Positions 33,540 through 45,248 are shown, counted from the stretch's first letter. The stretch is DNA of 64,000 bases from Luidia sarsii (GCA_949987565.1 OX465104.1:26983939-27047938); one strand, 5' to 3'. Made by a program: numbers and translations. The notes: generated by a model from the letters alone, not told the origin.

Positions 33540-34515
33540 AGAATTGGACCAGTGAGGTTTAAAGGATTTAAATTCGTGTTTGTGATGTTTTTCTTCACTA
33601 CGCGTGTGAGCATGGATCGGATCTCCTGAATGAAAAAATGTAAAATGATTCTGCGCCTACCTCGGCAAAAATTAGTAACAAAAATGCCAGAAATGGTGAA
33701 TTCAAAGTAACCAAATGATAATCTACAAAATGAAAGAATATTGTACAAAATTTACCCCGTGGTTGTGCAGTCAAGGTGACTGTCAAATTAGATTTGTGTT
33801 GTAATTTTTTCTTCACTACGTGTGTAAGGAAGGATCTCCTAAATAAAACAAAGTTTAAATGATTCTGTGCCCATCTTGAGCAAAATGGGTGAGGGGAGGG
33901 GTGTGATGCTAGCATTCAACCATTTGTTTTCTAAGGCCAATGGCTTTTGCTTTGAGCTGCAGTGAATCAGAAGATTGGCCCAGTGAGGTTTAAAGGATTT
34001 GTAAACCAGCCCCGTGGTTGTGCAGTCAAGTGACTGTTTAATTAACGTGTTTGTGATGTTTTTCTTCACTGTTTGTAAGCAAGGATCTCCTAAATGACAA
34101 AGGTTTAAATGATTCTGTGTCTACATTTTGCCAAAAATGAGTAACACAAATGCCAGATATGGTGAAACCAAAGTAACCAAAAAATGATAATCTACAAAAT
34201 GAAAGAATATTCTGTAAACCAACCCCGTGGTTGTGCAGTCAACTCGACTGTCAAATTAAATTTGTGTTTGTGATTTTGTTCTTCACTGTAAGCATGGATC
34301 TCCTAAATGAAAAAGATTTAAATGATTCTGTGCCTACATTGGCAAAAAATACTTTAAAAAATGCCAGAAATGGTGAATTTAAAGTAACAAAATGTTAATC
34401 TACAAAATGAAAGAATATCCTGTAAACCAACCCCATGGTTGTGCAGTCAATGTGACTGTCAATTAAATTTGTTTTTGTTATTTTTTGCTTCACTGTGTAA
34501 GGAAGGATCTCCAGC
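33540..34515. repeat. Tandem repeat of about 220 bp, five diverged copies
   Basis: Landmarks TTCTTCACT (about 33593, 33810, 34060, 34279, and a GCTTCACT variant at 34487) recur every 210-250 bp. They are followed by GGATCTCCTAAATGA, AAATGATTCTGTG and CTACAAAATGAAAGAATAT, and by the CCGTGGTTGTGCAGTCAA segment. Copies differ by substitutions and small indels. One copy (33840-34000) contains a piece of the G-rich minisatellite and a duplicate of flank 33490-33560. No coding capacity is seen. Confidence 0.85.
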
Positions 34516-35014
34516 CTCATCCATACACCAAGGATCTTGTATAAACAATTACTTCTCATACAAGAACTGCTGAGGAGATTTCTGAGCTGCCGTGGCTACA
34601 CATCCTGCTTATCAAAGCGGTGTACGACTCCTCGTATTAAACAAATGTTAGTTTTCAGACTCAATAAATGTAGGTCAGGGTTCATAAAAAGGAATTAAAA
34701 TATACTGATTCTTTTAAAATTTGTGTGAAACAAAAAGAGTAGGTCATTTCAAAGACACAATAAGATGAGGCTGAGTTAGTTGGACTGTAGAGGACAATTT
34801 CTCAGTCTCACTTATTGAGGTCTTTGGTGAGTAGAATGCCCAGCTCTTGCTGATTGGTGTGGGTGTGAATGGTGGTGTGCTTGAAGATACTGAAGGTACT
34901 GGGGATGCTTGAATGTTGGTGAGCTTGAGTGGAATTTCTGTTTTGCATTTGAATGTAGGACTAACCCGGCTTAGTCTGGGGCCAGTTTCTCTTTTCTTTC
35001 CTTTTTGTCTGCAG
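34516..35014. other. Diverged module intron before E4
   Basis: From about 34800 the sequence is a diverged version of the intron preceding E4 in the tandem module (GGTGTGnnTGTGA, then TTTTGCATTTGAATGTnGGAC, then CTTTTTnTCTGCAG). Upstream, to 34516, no feature was recognised. Minus-strand frames here are shadows. Confidence 0.55.
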
Positions 35015-35150
35015 ATATGTGAGCAGTCAATGGAGTGACCAGCCAAGAGGATGCCTTGTCCTCCATCCTGGAAGATACTGCAGGGATGGAGGGAGGAGGG
35101 TGACTAGGATAACCCTGTTTTTGAGGAGTACATCACAGCAAATCCATTAG
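35015..35150 (+). other. Module U0 exon-like segment E4
   Basis: It follows CTTTTTGTCTGCAG and reads ATATGTGAGCAGTCAATGGA to AATCCATTAG, with GTTTGT at 35151. It is 136 bp, against 137 bp in the tandem copies, and has the same splice signals. It contains stops in all three frames (TGTGAGC, AGTGACC, GGTGACTAGG). Confidence 0.65.
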
Positions 35151-35163
35151 GTTTGTGTCAAAC

Positions 35164-35361
35164 AACATTTAGTCCTAAGGTGATATACAAAAATGTTGCA
35201 AACTGCTTGCTGACTAAAATTACCAAAATGTAAATCTAAAATTTAGTGGGCCTGACGTTTCGATCCTAGCAGGACCTTTCTCAAAGGCAGAGTCTCTGCC
35301 TTTGAGAAAGGTCCTGTTAGGATCGAAACGTCAGGCCCACTAAATTTAACATTTAGTCCTA
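35164..35361. mobile_element. Short hairpin insertion with 14-bp target duplication
   Basis: Relative to the other module copies, 184 bp are extra: 170 bp of insert (35178-35347) plus one copy of AACATTTAGTCCTA, which flanks it on both sides (35164-35177 and 35348-35361). The insert ends in a near-perfect palindrome. Arms 35239-35291 and 35295-35347 match at 52 of 53 positions around a 3-nt loop (GTC), beginning with AAATTTAGTGGGCCTGACG. The arm sequence TGACGTTTCGATCCTAGCAG resembles palindromic repeats I recall from marine invertebrate genomes. It has no coding capacity. Confidence 0.85.
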
Positions 35362-35562
35362 TCGATCATTTCAACTTCTAAGGATAAAGAAAATATTATT
35401 TGGATGGGGGGCTGAAGTCAAAGCCTCAAATTTAAGGAAGAAATTTCTGCATCTGATAAATATTGAATCAGATGAGAATCTGTCACTATGGCAACTGCTG
35501 TTTTATCAGTTCTTTAAATTGTATTGAATAATTTTCTTTCTTTTTTGTTTCTCATTCTGCAG

Positions 35563-36644
35563 GATTGCTGATAGCACCTCCTTGAGGAGTTTAAGAAGCT
35601 CAACATTGCAGATGAGACTAACTAGAGGTGTGTAATAGACTCAACAATTCCTCAAGTTGTAAATCAATTCTTATTGAAAATGCTTTTTGCCATTGAGAAT
35701 TGTATCTAATCAATAAAACCTGAAGAGCAAGTTTTGTTTTTTTTCTTTTACTTCAGCTCTTACCTGCCATTATCCAGTGGTGCCAACAGGATTCTGATTA
35801 GAACCCAAGAAGAAAAAACTGATTAAAATTGCCACTACTCTTCGGTGAGTTCATTACAAAGCTTTTGCTATCCATGGTTCTAATTTAACATGATTAATAT
35901 TGTCATGGTACATTTTGAAAATAGTTGACATCATCAATGAAATCTTAAAATCAAGGATTTTTATTTTCTTTAGATTCCAGTGGAAGCTCCTGAAGACGAC
36001 CATCGCAGAGAATGCTCAATGCTTGGGACAGAAGTAAGATTGTATAGATCAGGCGTAATGTAAAGTTTTAGCCAGGCCTTATTTGGTAAGATCTCTAGGG
36101 TGGTGTAAGTGTGAGAGTTGGTGTGCTAAAGTAGAGTAGAAGTTTGTTTTGCATTTGAATGTTGGACTAATGATGGCCAGCTTTGTCGGGGGCAAGTTTT
36201 CTCTTTTTTCTTCCCTTTTTTTCTGCAGATATGTGAGCAGTCCATGGAGTGACCCGCCAAGAGGATGCCTTGTCCTCCATCCTGGAAGATACTGCAGGGA
36301 CGGAGGGAGGAGGGGTGGCTAGGATGACCCTGTTTTTGAGGAGTACATCACAGCAAATCCATCAGGTTTGTATCAAACAACATTTAATTAGTTCCATCAG
36401 TCATTTTAATTTGTAATGATTGAGAAAGTTTATTTGTATGGAGGGCTGAAGTCCAAGCCACAAAATTAAGGGAGAAAATGTCTGCATCTGATAAACTTTG
36501 AATCAGATTAGAATCTGTCGCTATGACAACTGCTGTTGCTGTTGAGTTTCAGATTCTTGTTAGAGAGATTGTTCCCAGAGAGTTTTGTCAGTTCTTTAAA
36601 TTGTATTGAATAATTTTCTTTCTTTTTTGTTTCTCATTCTGCAG
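35563..36644 (+). other. Module copy U1
   Basis: Exon-like segments are at 35563-35627 (E1), 35757-35844 (E2), 35974-36033 (E3) and 36229-36365 (E4). The acceptor of E3 is TTCTTTAG here instead of TTCTTCAG, still a legal site. Donors are GTGTGT, GTGAGT, GTAAGA and GTTTGT. Confidence 0.7.
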
Positions 36645-37721
36645 GATTGCTGACAGCACCTCCTTGAGGAGTTTAAGAAGCTCAACAATGCAGATGAAAC
36701 TAACTAGAGGTGTGTAATAGACTTAACAATCCCTCAAGTTGTAAAGCAATTCTTATTCAAAATGCTTTTTGCCATTGAGAATTGTATCTAATCAATAAAA
36801 CCTGAAGAGCAAGTTTTGTTCTTTTTCTTTTACTTCAGCTCTTACCTGCCATTATCCAGTGGTGCCAACAGGATTCTGACCAGAGCCCAAGAAGAAAAAA
36901 CTGATTAAAAATGCCACGAGTCTTCGGTGAGTTAATTACAAAGCTTTTGCTATCCATGGTTCTAATTTAACATGATTAATATTGTCATGGTACATTTTGA
37001 AAATATTTGACATCATCAATGAAATCTTAAAAGCAAGGATTTTTTATTTTCTTCAGATTCCAGTGGAAGCTCCTGAAGACGACTATCGCAGAGGATGCTC
37101 AATGCTTGGGACAGAAGTAAGATTGTATAGATCAGGCGTAATGTAAAGTTTTAGCCAGGCCTTATTTGGTAAGATCTCTAGGGTGGTGTGAGTGTGAGAG
37201 TTGGTGTGCTAGAGTAGAGTAGAAGTTTGTTCTGCATTTGAATGTTGGACTAATGATGCCCAGCTTTGTCGGGGGCAAGTTTTCTCTTTTTTCTTCCCTT
37301 TTTTCTGCAGATACGTGAGCAGTCCATGGAGTGACCCGCCAAGAGGATGCCTTGTCCTCCATCCTGGAAGACACTGCAGGGACGGAGGGAGGAGGGGTGA
37401 CTAGGATGACCCTGTTTTTGAGGAGTACATCACAGCAAATCCATTAGGTTTGTGTCAAACAACATTTAGTCCTATCGATCATATCAACTTCTAAGGAAAA
37501 AGAAAATATTATTTGGATGGTGGGCTGAAGTCAAAGCCCCAAATTTAAGGAAGAAGTTTCTGCATCTGATAAACATTGAATCAGATGAGAATCTGTCGCT
37601 ATGACAACTGCTGTTGCTGTTGAGTTTCAGATTCTTGGTTAGAGATTGTTGCAAGAGAGTTTTGTCAGTTGATGAAATTGTATTGAATGATTTTCTTTCT
37701 TTTGTGTTTCTCATTCTGCAG
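36645..37721 (+). other. Module copy U2
   Basis: Exon-like segments are at 36645-36709, 36839-36926, 37057-37116 and 37311-37447. E4 starts ATACGTG where the others have ATATGTG. All eight splice dinucleotides are intact. Confidence 0.7.
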
Positions 37722-38795
37722 GATTGCTGACAGCACCTCCTTGAGGAGTTGAAGAAGCTCAACAATGCAGATGAAACTAACTAGCGGTGTGTAATAGACT
37801 CAACAATTCCTCAAGTTCTCAATTCTTAATCACAAATGCTTTTTTGCCATTGAGAATTGTATCGAATAAATAAAACCTGAAGAGCAAGTTTTGTTCTGTC
37901 TCCTTTACTTCAGCTCTTACCTGCCATTATCCAGTGGTGCCAACAGGATTCTGACCAGAGCCCAAGAAGAAAAAAAAATGATTAAAAAATGCCACTACTC
38001 TTCGGTGAGTTCAATACAAAGCTTTTGCTATCCATGGTTCTATTTTAACATGATTAATATTGTCAAGTTACACTTTGAAAATATTTGACATCAATGAAAT
38101 CTTAAAAGCAAGGATTTTTATTTTCTTCAGATTCCAGTGGAAGCTCCTGAAGACGACCATCGCAGAGGATGCTCAATGCTTGGGACAGAAGTAAGATTGT
38201 ATAGATCAGGCGTAATGTAAAGTTTTAGCTAGGCCTAATTTGGTAAGATCTGTAGGGTGGTGTGAGTGTGAGAGTTGGTGTGCTAGAGTAGAGTAGAAGT
38301 TTGTTCTGCATTTGAATGTTGGACTAATGATGCCCAGCTTTGTCGGGGGCAAGTTTTCTCTTTTTTTCTTCCCTTTTTTCTGCAGATATGTGAGCAGTCC
38401 ATGGAGTGACCAGCCAAGAGGATACCTTGTCCTCCATCCTGGAAGACACTGCAGGGACGGAGGGAGGAGGGGTGACTAGGATGACCCTGTTTTTAGGAGT
38501 ACATCACAGCAAATCCATTAGGTTTGTGTCAAACAACATTTAGTCCTATCGATCATTTCAACTTCTAAGGATAAAGAAAATATTATTTGGATGGTGGGCT
38601 GAAGTCAAAGCCCCAAATTTAAGGAAGAAGTTTCTGCATCTGATAAACATTGAATCAGATGAGAATCTGTCGCTATGACAACTGCTGTTGCTGTTGAGTT
38701 TCAGATTCTTGGTTAGAGATTGTTGCAATAGAGTTTTGTCAGTTGATGAAATTGTATTGAATGATTTTCTTTCTTTTGTGTTTCTCATTCTGCAG
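37722..38795 (+). other. Module copy U3
   Basis: Exon-like segments are at 37722-37786, 37914-38004, 38131-38190 and 38386-38521. E1 ends CTAGCG before GTGTGT. E2 is longer because of an A-run (AAGAAGAAAAAAAAATG). E4 lacks one base (TTTTTAGGAG). All splice signals are intact. Confidence 0.7.
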
Positions 38796-39871
38796 GATTG
38801 CTGACAGCACCTCCTTGAGGAGTTTAAGAAGCTCAACAATGCAGATGAAACTAACTAGCGGTGTGTAATAGACTCAACAATTCCTCAAGTTCTCAATTCT
38901 TAATCACAAATGCTTTTTTGCCATTGGGAATTGTATCGAATAAATAAAACCTGAAGAGCAAGTTTTGTTCTTTTTCCTTTACTTCAGCTCTTACCTGCCA
39001 TTATCCAGTGGTGCCAACAGGATTCTGACCAGAGCCCAAGAAGAAAAAAAAAACGATTAAAAAATGCCACTACTCTTCGGTGAGTTCAATACAAAGCTTT
39101 TGCTATCCATGGTTCTATTTTAACATGATTAATATTGTCAAGTAACACTTTGAAAATATTTGACATCAATGAAATCTTAAAAGCAAGGATTTTTATTTTC
39201 TTCAGATTCCAGTGGAAGCTCCTGAAGACGACCATCGCAGAGGATGCTCAATGCTTGGGACAGAAGTAAGATTGTATAGATCAGGCGTAATGTAAAGTTT
39301 TAGCCAGGCCTTATTTGGTAAGATCTGTAGGATGGTGTGAGTGTGAGAGTTGGTGTGCTAGAGTAGAGTAAAAGTTTGTTTTACATTTGTATGTTGGACT
39401 AATGATGCCCAGCTTTGTCGTGGGCAAGTTTTCTCTTTTTTTCTTCCCTTTTTTCTGCAGATATGTGAGCAGTCCATGGAGTGACCAGCCAAGAGGATAC
39501 CTTGTCCTCCATCCTGGAAGACACTGCAGGGACGGAGGGAGGAGGGGTGACTAGGATGACCCTGTTTTTGAGGAGTACATCACAGCAAATCCATTAGGTT
39601 TGTGTCAAACAACATTTAGTCCTATCGATCATTTCAACTTCTAAGGATAAAGAAAATATTATTTGGATGGTGGGCTGAAGTCAAAGCCCCAAATTTAAGG
39701 AAGAAGTTTCTGCATCTGATAAACATTGAATCAGATGAGAATCTGTCGCTATGACAACTGCTGTTGCTGTTGAGTTTCAGATTCTTGGTTAGAGATTGTT
39801 GCAAGAGAGTTTTGTCAGTTGATGAAATTGTATTGAATGATTTTCTTTCTTTTGTGTTTCTCATTCTGCAG
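38796..39871 (+). other. Module copy U4
   Basis: Exon-like segments are at 38796-38860, 38988-39079, 39206-39265 and 39461-39597. It is almost identical to U3 and U5; differences are concentrated in the A-run of E2 and a few intron bases. Confidence 0.7.
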
Positions 39872-40948
39872 GATTGCTGACAGCACCTCCTTGAGGAGTT
39901 GAAGAAGCTCAACAATGCAGATGAAACTAACTAGCGGTGTGTAATAGACTCAACAATTCCTCAAGTTCTCAATTCTTAATCACAAATGCTTTTTTGCCAT
40001 TGGGAATTGTATCGAATAAATAAAACCTGAAGAGCAAGTTTTGTTCTTTTTCCTTTACTTCAGCTCTTACCTGCCATTATCCAGTGGTGCCAACAGGATT
40101 CTGACCAGAGCCCAAGAAGAAAAAAAAACGATTAAAAAATGCCACTACTCTTCGGTGAGTTCAATACAAAGCTTTTGCTATCCATGGTTCTATTTTAACA
40201 TGATTAATATTGTCAAGTAACACTTTGAAAATATTTGACATCAATGAAATCTTAAAAGCAAGGATTTTTATTTTCTTCAGATTCCAGTGGAAGCTCCTGA
40301 AGACGACCATCGCAGAGGATGCTCAATGCTTGGGACAGAAGTAAGATTGTATAGATCAGGCGTAATGTAAAGTTTTAGCCAGGCCTTATTTGGTAAGATC
40401 TGTAGGATGGTGTGAGTGTGAGAGTTGGTGTGCTAGAGTAGAGTAAAAGTTTGTTTTACATTTGTATGTTGGACTAATGATGCCCAGCTTTGTCGGGGGC
40501 AAGTTTTCTCTTTTTTTCTTCCCTTTTTTCTGCAGATATGTGAGCAGTCCATGGAGTGACCAGCCAAGAGGATACCTTGTCCTCCATCCTGGAAGACACT
40601 GCAGGGACGGAGGGAGGAGGGGTGACTAGGATGACCCTGTTTTTGAGGAGTACATCACAGCAAATCCATTAGGTTTGTGTCAAACAATAATTAGTCCTAT
40701 CGATCATTTCAACTTCTAAGGATAAAGAAAATATTATTTGGATGGAGGGCTGAAGTCAAAGCCACAAATTTAAGGAAGAAATTTCTGCATCTGATAAACA
40801 TTGAATCAGATGAGAATCTGTCGCTATGACAACTGCTGTTGCTGTTGAGTTTCAGATTCTTGGTTAGAGAGATTGGTCCCAGAGAGTTTTGTCAGTTGAT
40901 GAAATTGTATTGAAAGATTTTCTTTCTTTTGTGTTTCTCATTCTGCAG
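39872..40948 (+). other. Module copy U5
   Basis: Exon-like segments are at 39872-39936, 40064-40154, 40281-40340 and 40536-40672, with intact splice signals. Confidence 0.7.
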
Positions 40949-42024
40949 GATTGCTGATAGCACCTCCTTGAGGAGTTTAAGAAGCTCAACATTGCAGATG
41001 AAACTAACTAGAGGTGTGTAATAGACTCAACAATCCCTCAAGTTCTCAATTCTTAATCACTAATATTTGCTTGCTATTGAGAATTGTATCTGATAAATAA
41101 AACCTGAAGAGCAAGTTTTGTTCTGTCTCCTTTACTTCAGCTCTTACCTGCCATTATCCAGTGGTGCGAACAGGATTCTGACCAGAGCCCAAGAAGAGAA
41201 GAGACTGACTAGAAATGCCACGAGTCTTCGGTGAGTTCATTACAAAGCTTTTGCTATCCATGGTTCTAATTTAACATGATTAATATTGTCATGGTACACT
41301 TTGCAAATATTTGACATCATCAATGAAATCTAAACAGCAGGGATTTTTATCTTCTTCAGATTCCAGTGGAAGCTCCTGAAGACGACCATCGCAGAGAATG
41401 CTCAATGCTTGGGACAGAAGTAAGATTGTATAGATCAGGCGTAATGTAACGTTTTAGCCAGGCCTTATTTGGTAAGATCTGTAGGGTGGTGTGAGTGTGA
41501 GAGTTGGTGTGCTAGAGTAGAGTAAAAGTTTGTTTTGCATTTGAATGTTGGACTAATGTTGCCCAGCTTTGTCGGGGGCAAGTTTTTTCTCTTTTCGTTC
41601 CCTTTTTCTGCAGATATGTGAGCAGTCCATGGAGTGACCAGCCAAGAGGATGCCTTGTCCTCCATCCTGGAAGATACTGCAAGGACGGAGGGAGGAGGGG
41701 TGACTGGGATGACCCTGTTTTTGAGGAGTACATCACAGCAAATCCATCAGGTTTGTATCAAACACCATTAAGGCCCATCGATCATTTCAAGTTCTAAGGA
41801 TAAAGAAAGTTGATTGGGATGGAGGGCTGAAGTCAAAGCCACAAATTTAAGGAAGAAGTTTCTGCATCTGATAAACATTGAATCAGATGAGAATCTGTCG
41901 CTATGGCAACTGCTGTTGCTGTTGGGTTTCAGATTTTTGTTAGAGAGATTGTTCCCAAAGAGTTTTATCAGTTCTTGAAATTGTATTGAATAATTTTCTT
42001 TCTTTTTTGTTTCTCATTCTGCAG
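40949..42024 (+). other. Module copy U6
   Basis: Exon-like segments are at 40949-41013, 41141-41230, 41360-41419 and 41614-41750. It is more diverged than U3-U5, including in its introns, but all splice signals are intact. Confidence 0.7.
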
Positions 42025-43102
42025 GGTTGCTGATAGCACCTCCTTGAGGAGTTTAAGAAGCTCAACATTGCTGATGAGACTAACTAGAGGTGTGTAATAG
42101 ACTCAACAATCCCTCAAGTTGTAAATCAATTCTTATTCAAAATGCTTTTTGCCATTGAGAATTGTATCTAATCATTTAAAACTTGAAGAGCAAGTTTTGT
42201 TCTTTTTCTTTTACTTCAGCTCTTACCTGCCATTATCCAGTGGTGCCAACAGGATTCTGACCAGAGCCCAAGAATAAAAAACTGATTAAAAATGCCACGA
42301 CTCTTCGGTGAGTTCATTACAAAGCTTTTGGTATCCATGGTTCTAATTTAACATGATTAATATTGTTATGGTACACTTTGAAAATATTTGACATCATCAA
42401 TGAAATCTTAAAAGCAAGGATTTCTATTTTCTTCAGATTCCAGTGGAAGCTCCTGAAGACGACCATCGCAGAGGATGATCAATGCTTGGGACAGAAGTAA
42501 GATTGTATAGATCAGGCGTAATGTAAAGTTTTAGCCAGGCCTTATTTGGTAAGATCTGTAGGATTGTGTGAGTGTGAGAGTTGGTGTGGTAGAGTAGAGT
42601 AGAAGTTAGTTTTGCATTTGAATGTTGGACTAATGATGCCCAGCTTTGTCGGGGGCAAGTTTTTTCTTTTTTCTTCCCTTTTTTCTGCAGATATGTGAGC
42701 AGTCCATGGAGTGACCAGCCAAGAGGATGCCTTGTCCTCCATCCTGGAAGATACTGCAGGGACGGAGGGAGGAGGGGTGAATAGGATGACCCTGTTTTTG
42801 GGGAGTACATCACAGCAAATCCATTAGGTTTGTGTCAAACAATAATTAGTCCTATCGATCATTTCAACTTCTAAGGATAAAGAAAATATTATTTGGATGG
42901 GGGGCTGAAGTCAAAGCCACAAATTTAAGGAAGAAATTTCTGCATCTGATAAATATTGAATTAGATGAGAATCTGTCGCTATGGCAACTGCTGTTGCTGT
43001 TGGGTTTCAGATTCTTGATAGCGAGATTGTTCCCAAAGAGTTTTATCAGTTCTTGAAATTGTATTGAATAATTTTCTTTCTTTTTTATTTCTCATTCTGC
43101 AG
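42025..43102 (+). other. Module copy U7
   Basis: Exon-like segments are at 42025-42089, 42220-42307, 42437-42496 and 42691-42827. E1 starts GGTTGC after the CAG acceptor. All splice signals are intact. Confidence 0.7.
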
Positions 43103-43670
43103 GACTGCTGATAGCACCTCCTTGAGGAGTTTAAGAAGCTCAACATTGCAGATGAGACTAACTAGAGGTGTGTAATAGACTCAACAATCCCTCAAATCAA
43201 TGAGGTTTGTATCAAACATCATCCCATCGATCATTTCAAGTTCTAAGGATACAGAAAGATTATTTGGAGGGAGGGATGAAGTCAAAGCCACACATTTTAG
43301 GAAGAAAATGTCTGCATCTGATAAACAATAAATAAGATGAAAAGCTGTTGCTATGGCAATTGCTGTTGATATTGACTTTGATTCTTGGTCAGAGAGATTG
43401 TTCCCGCTGAGTTTTGTCAGTTGATGAAATTGTATTGAATAATTTTCTTTCTTTTGTGTTTCTCATTCTGCAGGATTGCTGATAGCACCTCCTTGAGGAG
43501 TTTAAGAAGCTCAACATTGCAGATGACACTAACTAGAGGTGTGTAATAGACTTAACAATCCCTCAAGTTCTAAAGCAATTCTAAATCCAAAATGCTTTTT
43601 TGCTATTGAGAATTGTATCTAATAAATGAAACCTAAAGAGCATGTTTTGTTCTTTTTTCCTTTATTTCAG
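43103..43670 (+). other. Truncated module copies U8 and U9
   Basis: U8 retains E1 (43103-43167), then jumps within CAACAATCCCTCAA to the donor side of E4 (ATGAG before GTTTGTATCAAAC at about 43203). E2, E3 and most of E4 are lost by an internal deletion. U9 has E1 (43474-43538) and a normal intron with the TTTATTTCAG acceptor at 43670. Confidence 0.75.
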
Positions 43671-45012
43671 CTCTTACCCACCATTATCCAGTGGTGCCTT
43701 CAACAGCCACCCTACAAACGAAACTACCTTCTGTCAACTCCTGCGACGGCAACCTAACAAACGAAACTGCCGTCTGTCAACTCCTGCGATGGCCATCCTA
43801 CAAACGAAACTGCCGTCCGTCAACTCCTGCGACGGCCATCCTACAAACGAAACTGCCTTCTGTCAACTCCTGCAACGGCAACCCTCCTAACGAAACTGCC
43901 TTCTGTCAACTCCTGCAACGTCCACCCTACAAACGAAACTGCCGTCTGTCAACTCCTGCGACGGCAACCCTCCAAACGAAACTGTCGTCTGTCAACTCCT
44001 GCGACGGCAACCCTCCAAACGAAACTGCCGTCAGTCAACTCCTGCGACGGCAACCCTCCAAACGAAACTGCCGTCCGTCAACTTCTGCGACGGCAACCCT
44101 CCAAACGAAACTGCCGTCTGTCAACTCCTGTGACGGCCACTCTCCGAAGGAAACTGCCGTCTGTCAAATTCTGCGAAGGCAACCCTCCAAACGAAACTGC
44201 CGTCCGTCAACTCCTGCAATGGCCACCCTCCAAATGAAACTGCCATCCGTCAACTCCTGCGACGGCAATCCTCCATACGAAACTGCCGTCCGCCAACTCC
44301 TGCGACGACAACCCTCCAAACGAAACTGCTGTCTATCAACTCCTGCGATGGCCACCCTGCAATCGAAACTGTCGTCTGTCAACTCCTGCGACGGCAACCC
44401 TCCAAATGAAACTGCCATCTGTCAACTCCTGCGACGTCCACCCTGCAAACGAAACTGCCATCTGTCAACTCCTGTGACGGCAACCCTCCAAATGAAACTG
44501 CCATCTGTCAACTCCTGCGACGTCCACCCTGCAAACGAAACTGCCGTCTGTCAACTCGTGTGACGGCCATCCTGCAAATGAAACTGCCGTCTGTCAACTC
44601 CTGCGACGGCAACCCTCCAAACGAAACTGCCATCTGTCAACTCCTGCGACGTCCACCCTGCAAACGAAACTGCCGTCTGTCAACTCCTGCGACGGCAACC
44701 CTCCAAACGAAACTGCCGTCCGTCAACTCCTGTGAGGACCACCCTGCACAAATAAAACAGCCGTCCGTCAACTCCTGCGACGGCAACCCTGCAGACGAAA
44801 CTGCCGTCCTTCGACTCCTTCATCAGCAACCCTGCAAATGAAACGCCTTCCGTCAACCTTTGAGATGTCAACCCTACTAACGAAGCTGCCGTCTATCAAC
44901 TCCTGCGACAGCAGCCTTCCAAATGAAGCTGCCTTCTGTCAACTCCTGCGATGGCAACCATACTTGAGATGTTTAAGGAGCTCACCATTGCAGATCATAC
45001 TGATCACTAGAG
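43671..45012 (+). other. Array-containing exon-like segment (E2 head - block III - E1 tail)
   Basis: After the acceptor at 43670 the sequence begins exactly as E2 (CTCTTACCCACCATTATCC, then AGTGGTGCC). Where E2 would continue with AACAGGATTC it instead enters 43-bp units (TTCAACAGCCACCC). It leaves the array through CTTGAGATGTTTAAGGAGCT and ends at ACTAGAG before GTAGGT (45013), homologous to the tail and donor of E1. This is the clearest place where the minisatellite lies inside an exon of the module family. A plus-strand frame of about 290 codons (43691-44563) covers most of it, but its only start is GTG and it is closed by TGA. Confidence 0.65.
43699..44965. repeat. 43-bp minisatellite, block III (about 29 units, all edge type)
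   Basis: Every unit is of the edge type (CAACTCCTGCGACGG with GAAACTGCC). No core-type CAAACTGTCG units are present. Variants include GCGACGTCCACCCTGC units alternating with GCGACGGCAACCCTCC around 44390-44680, a two-unit higher-order pattern. It is the shortest and probably least expanded array of the window. Confidence 0.95.
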
Positions 45013-45143
45013 GTAGGTCCCAGACAAAACGGTTTCTCAAGTTCTAATGTACCTCTTATTTCAGAATGTTGTCATGCCCTACCTCCTTGATTGCCTCGCA
45101 TTTACCATGCTGTCATTCCTTGTCTTAATTCCTTCCTAGTCAG

Positions 45144-45248
45144 TGGTGCAGCCTGGATTCTGAGAAGGGCCCAGGAAGAGGCTGGTTTGTGGAAATTGTG
45201 AGTGAGGAAATTTGCAGTGACTGAAGATGCTCCTGAGGTCATATTGAG
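45144..45248 (+). other. Exon-like segment T2, copy 2
   Basis: It follows CTAGTCAG and is followed by GTGAGTTTGTGC at 45249. It differs from copy 1 (1064-1173) by substitutions and a 5-bp length change inside the exon, which would shift any reading frame. This supports a non-coding role. Confidence 0.55.

Larger units (their letters stand above)
35362..43670 (+). repeat. Tandem array of a ~1,076-bp four-exon module
   Basis: E1 starts recur at 35563, 36645, 37722, 38796, 39872, 40949, 42025 and 43103 (spacings 1,074-1,082 bp), then at 43474 after a truncated copy. Every complete copy has, in order, E1 (about 65 bp), E2 (about 88-92 bp), E3 (60 bp) and E4 (about 137 bp). Each is preceded by a pyrimidine tract with CAG and followed by GTGTGT, GTGAGT, GTAAGA or GTTTGT. 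The middle copies (about 37450-40700) are nearly identical and the outer ones more diverged, as expected from recent central amplification. Summed exon length (about 350 bp) is not a multiple of three and each exon is closed by stops, so I infer a non-coding transcript. Confidence 0.9.

Noticed and set aside
34744..35046. 100-codon minus-strand frame
   Set aside because: Antisense to the E4 intron and exon; not shared at the same length by sister copies.
37484..37765. 93-codon minus-strand frame repeated nearly unchanged at 38558 and 39634
   Set aside because: Its conservation reflects the near identity of the central 1,076-bp copies; outer copies do not keep it and it overlaps a plus-strand acceptor tract and exon E1.
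42433..42813. 126-codon minus-strand frame across E3-E4
   Set aside because: Other module copies break it; it is antisense to exon-like segments with intact splice sites.
43691..44563. 290-codon plus-strand frame in block III
   Set aside because: It starts with GTG, is repeat-derived, ends in TGA inside the array, and no similar frame survives in the other blocks. It remains a weak possibility as an exon frame, not a called gene.
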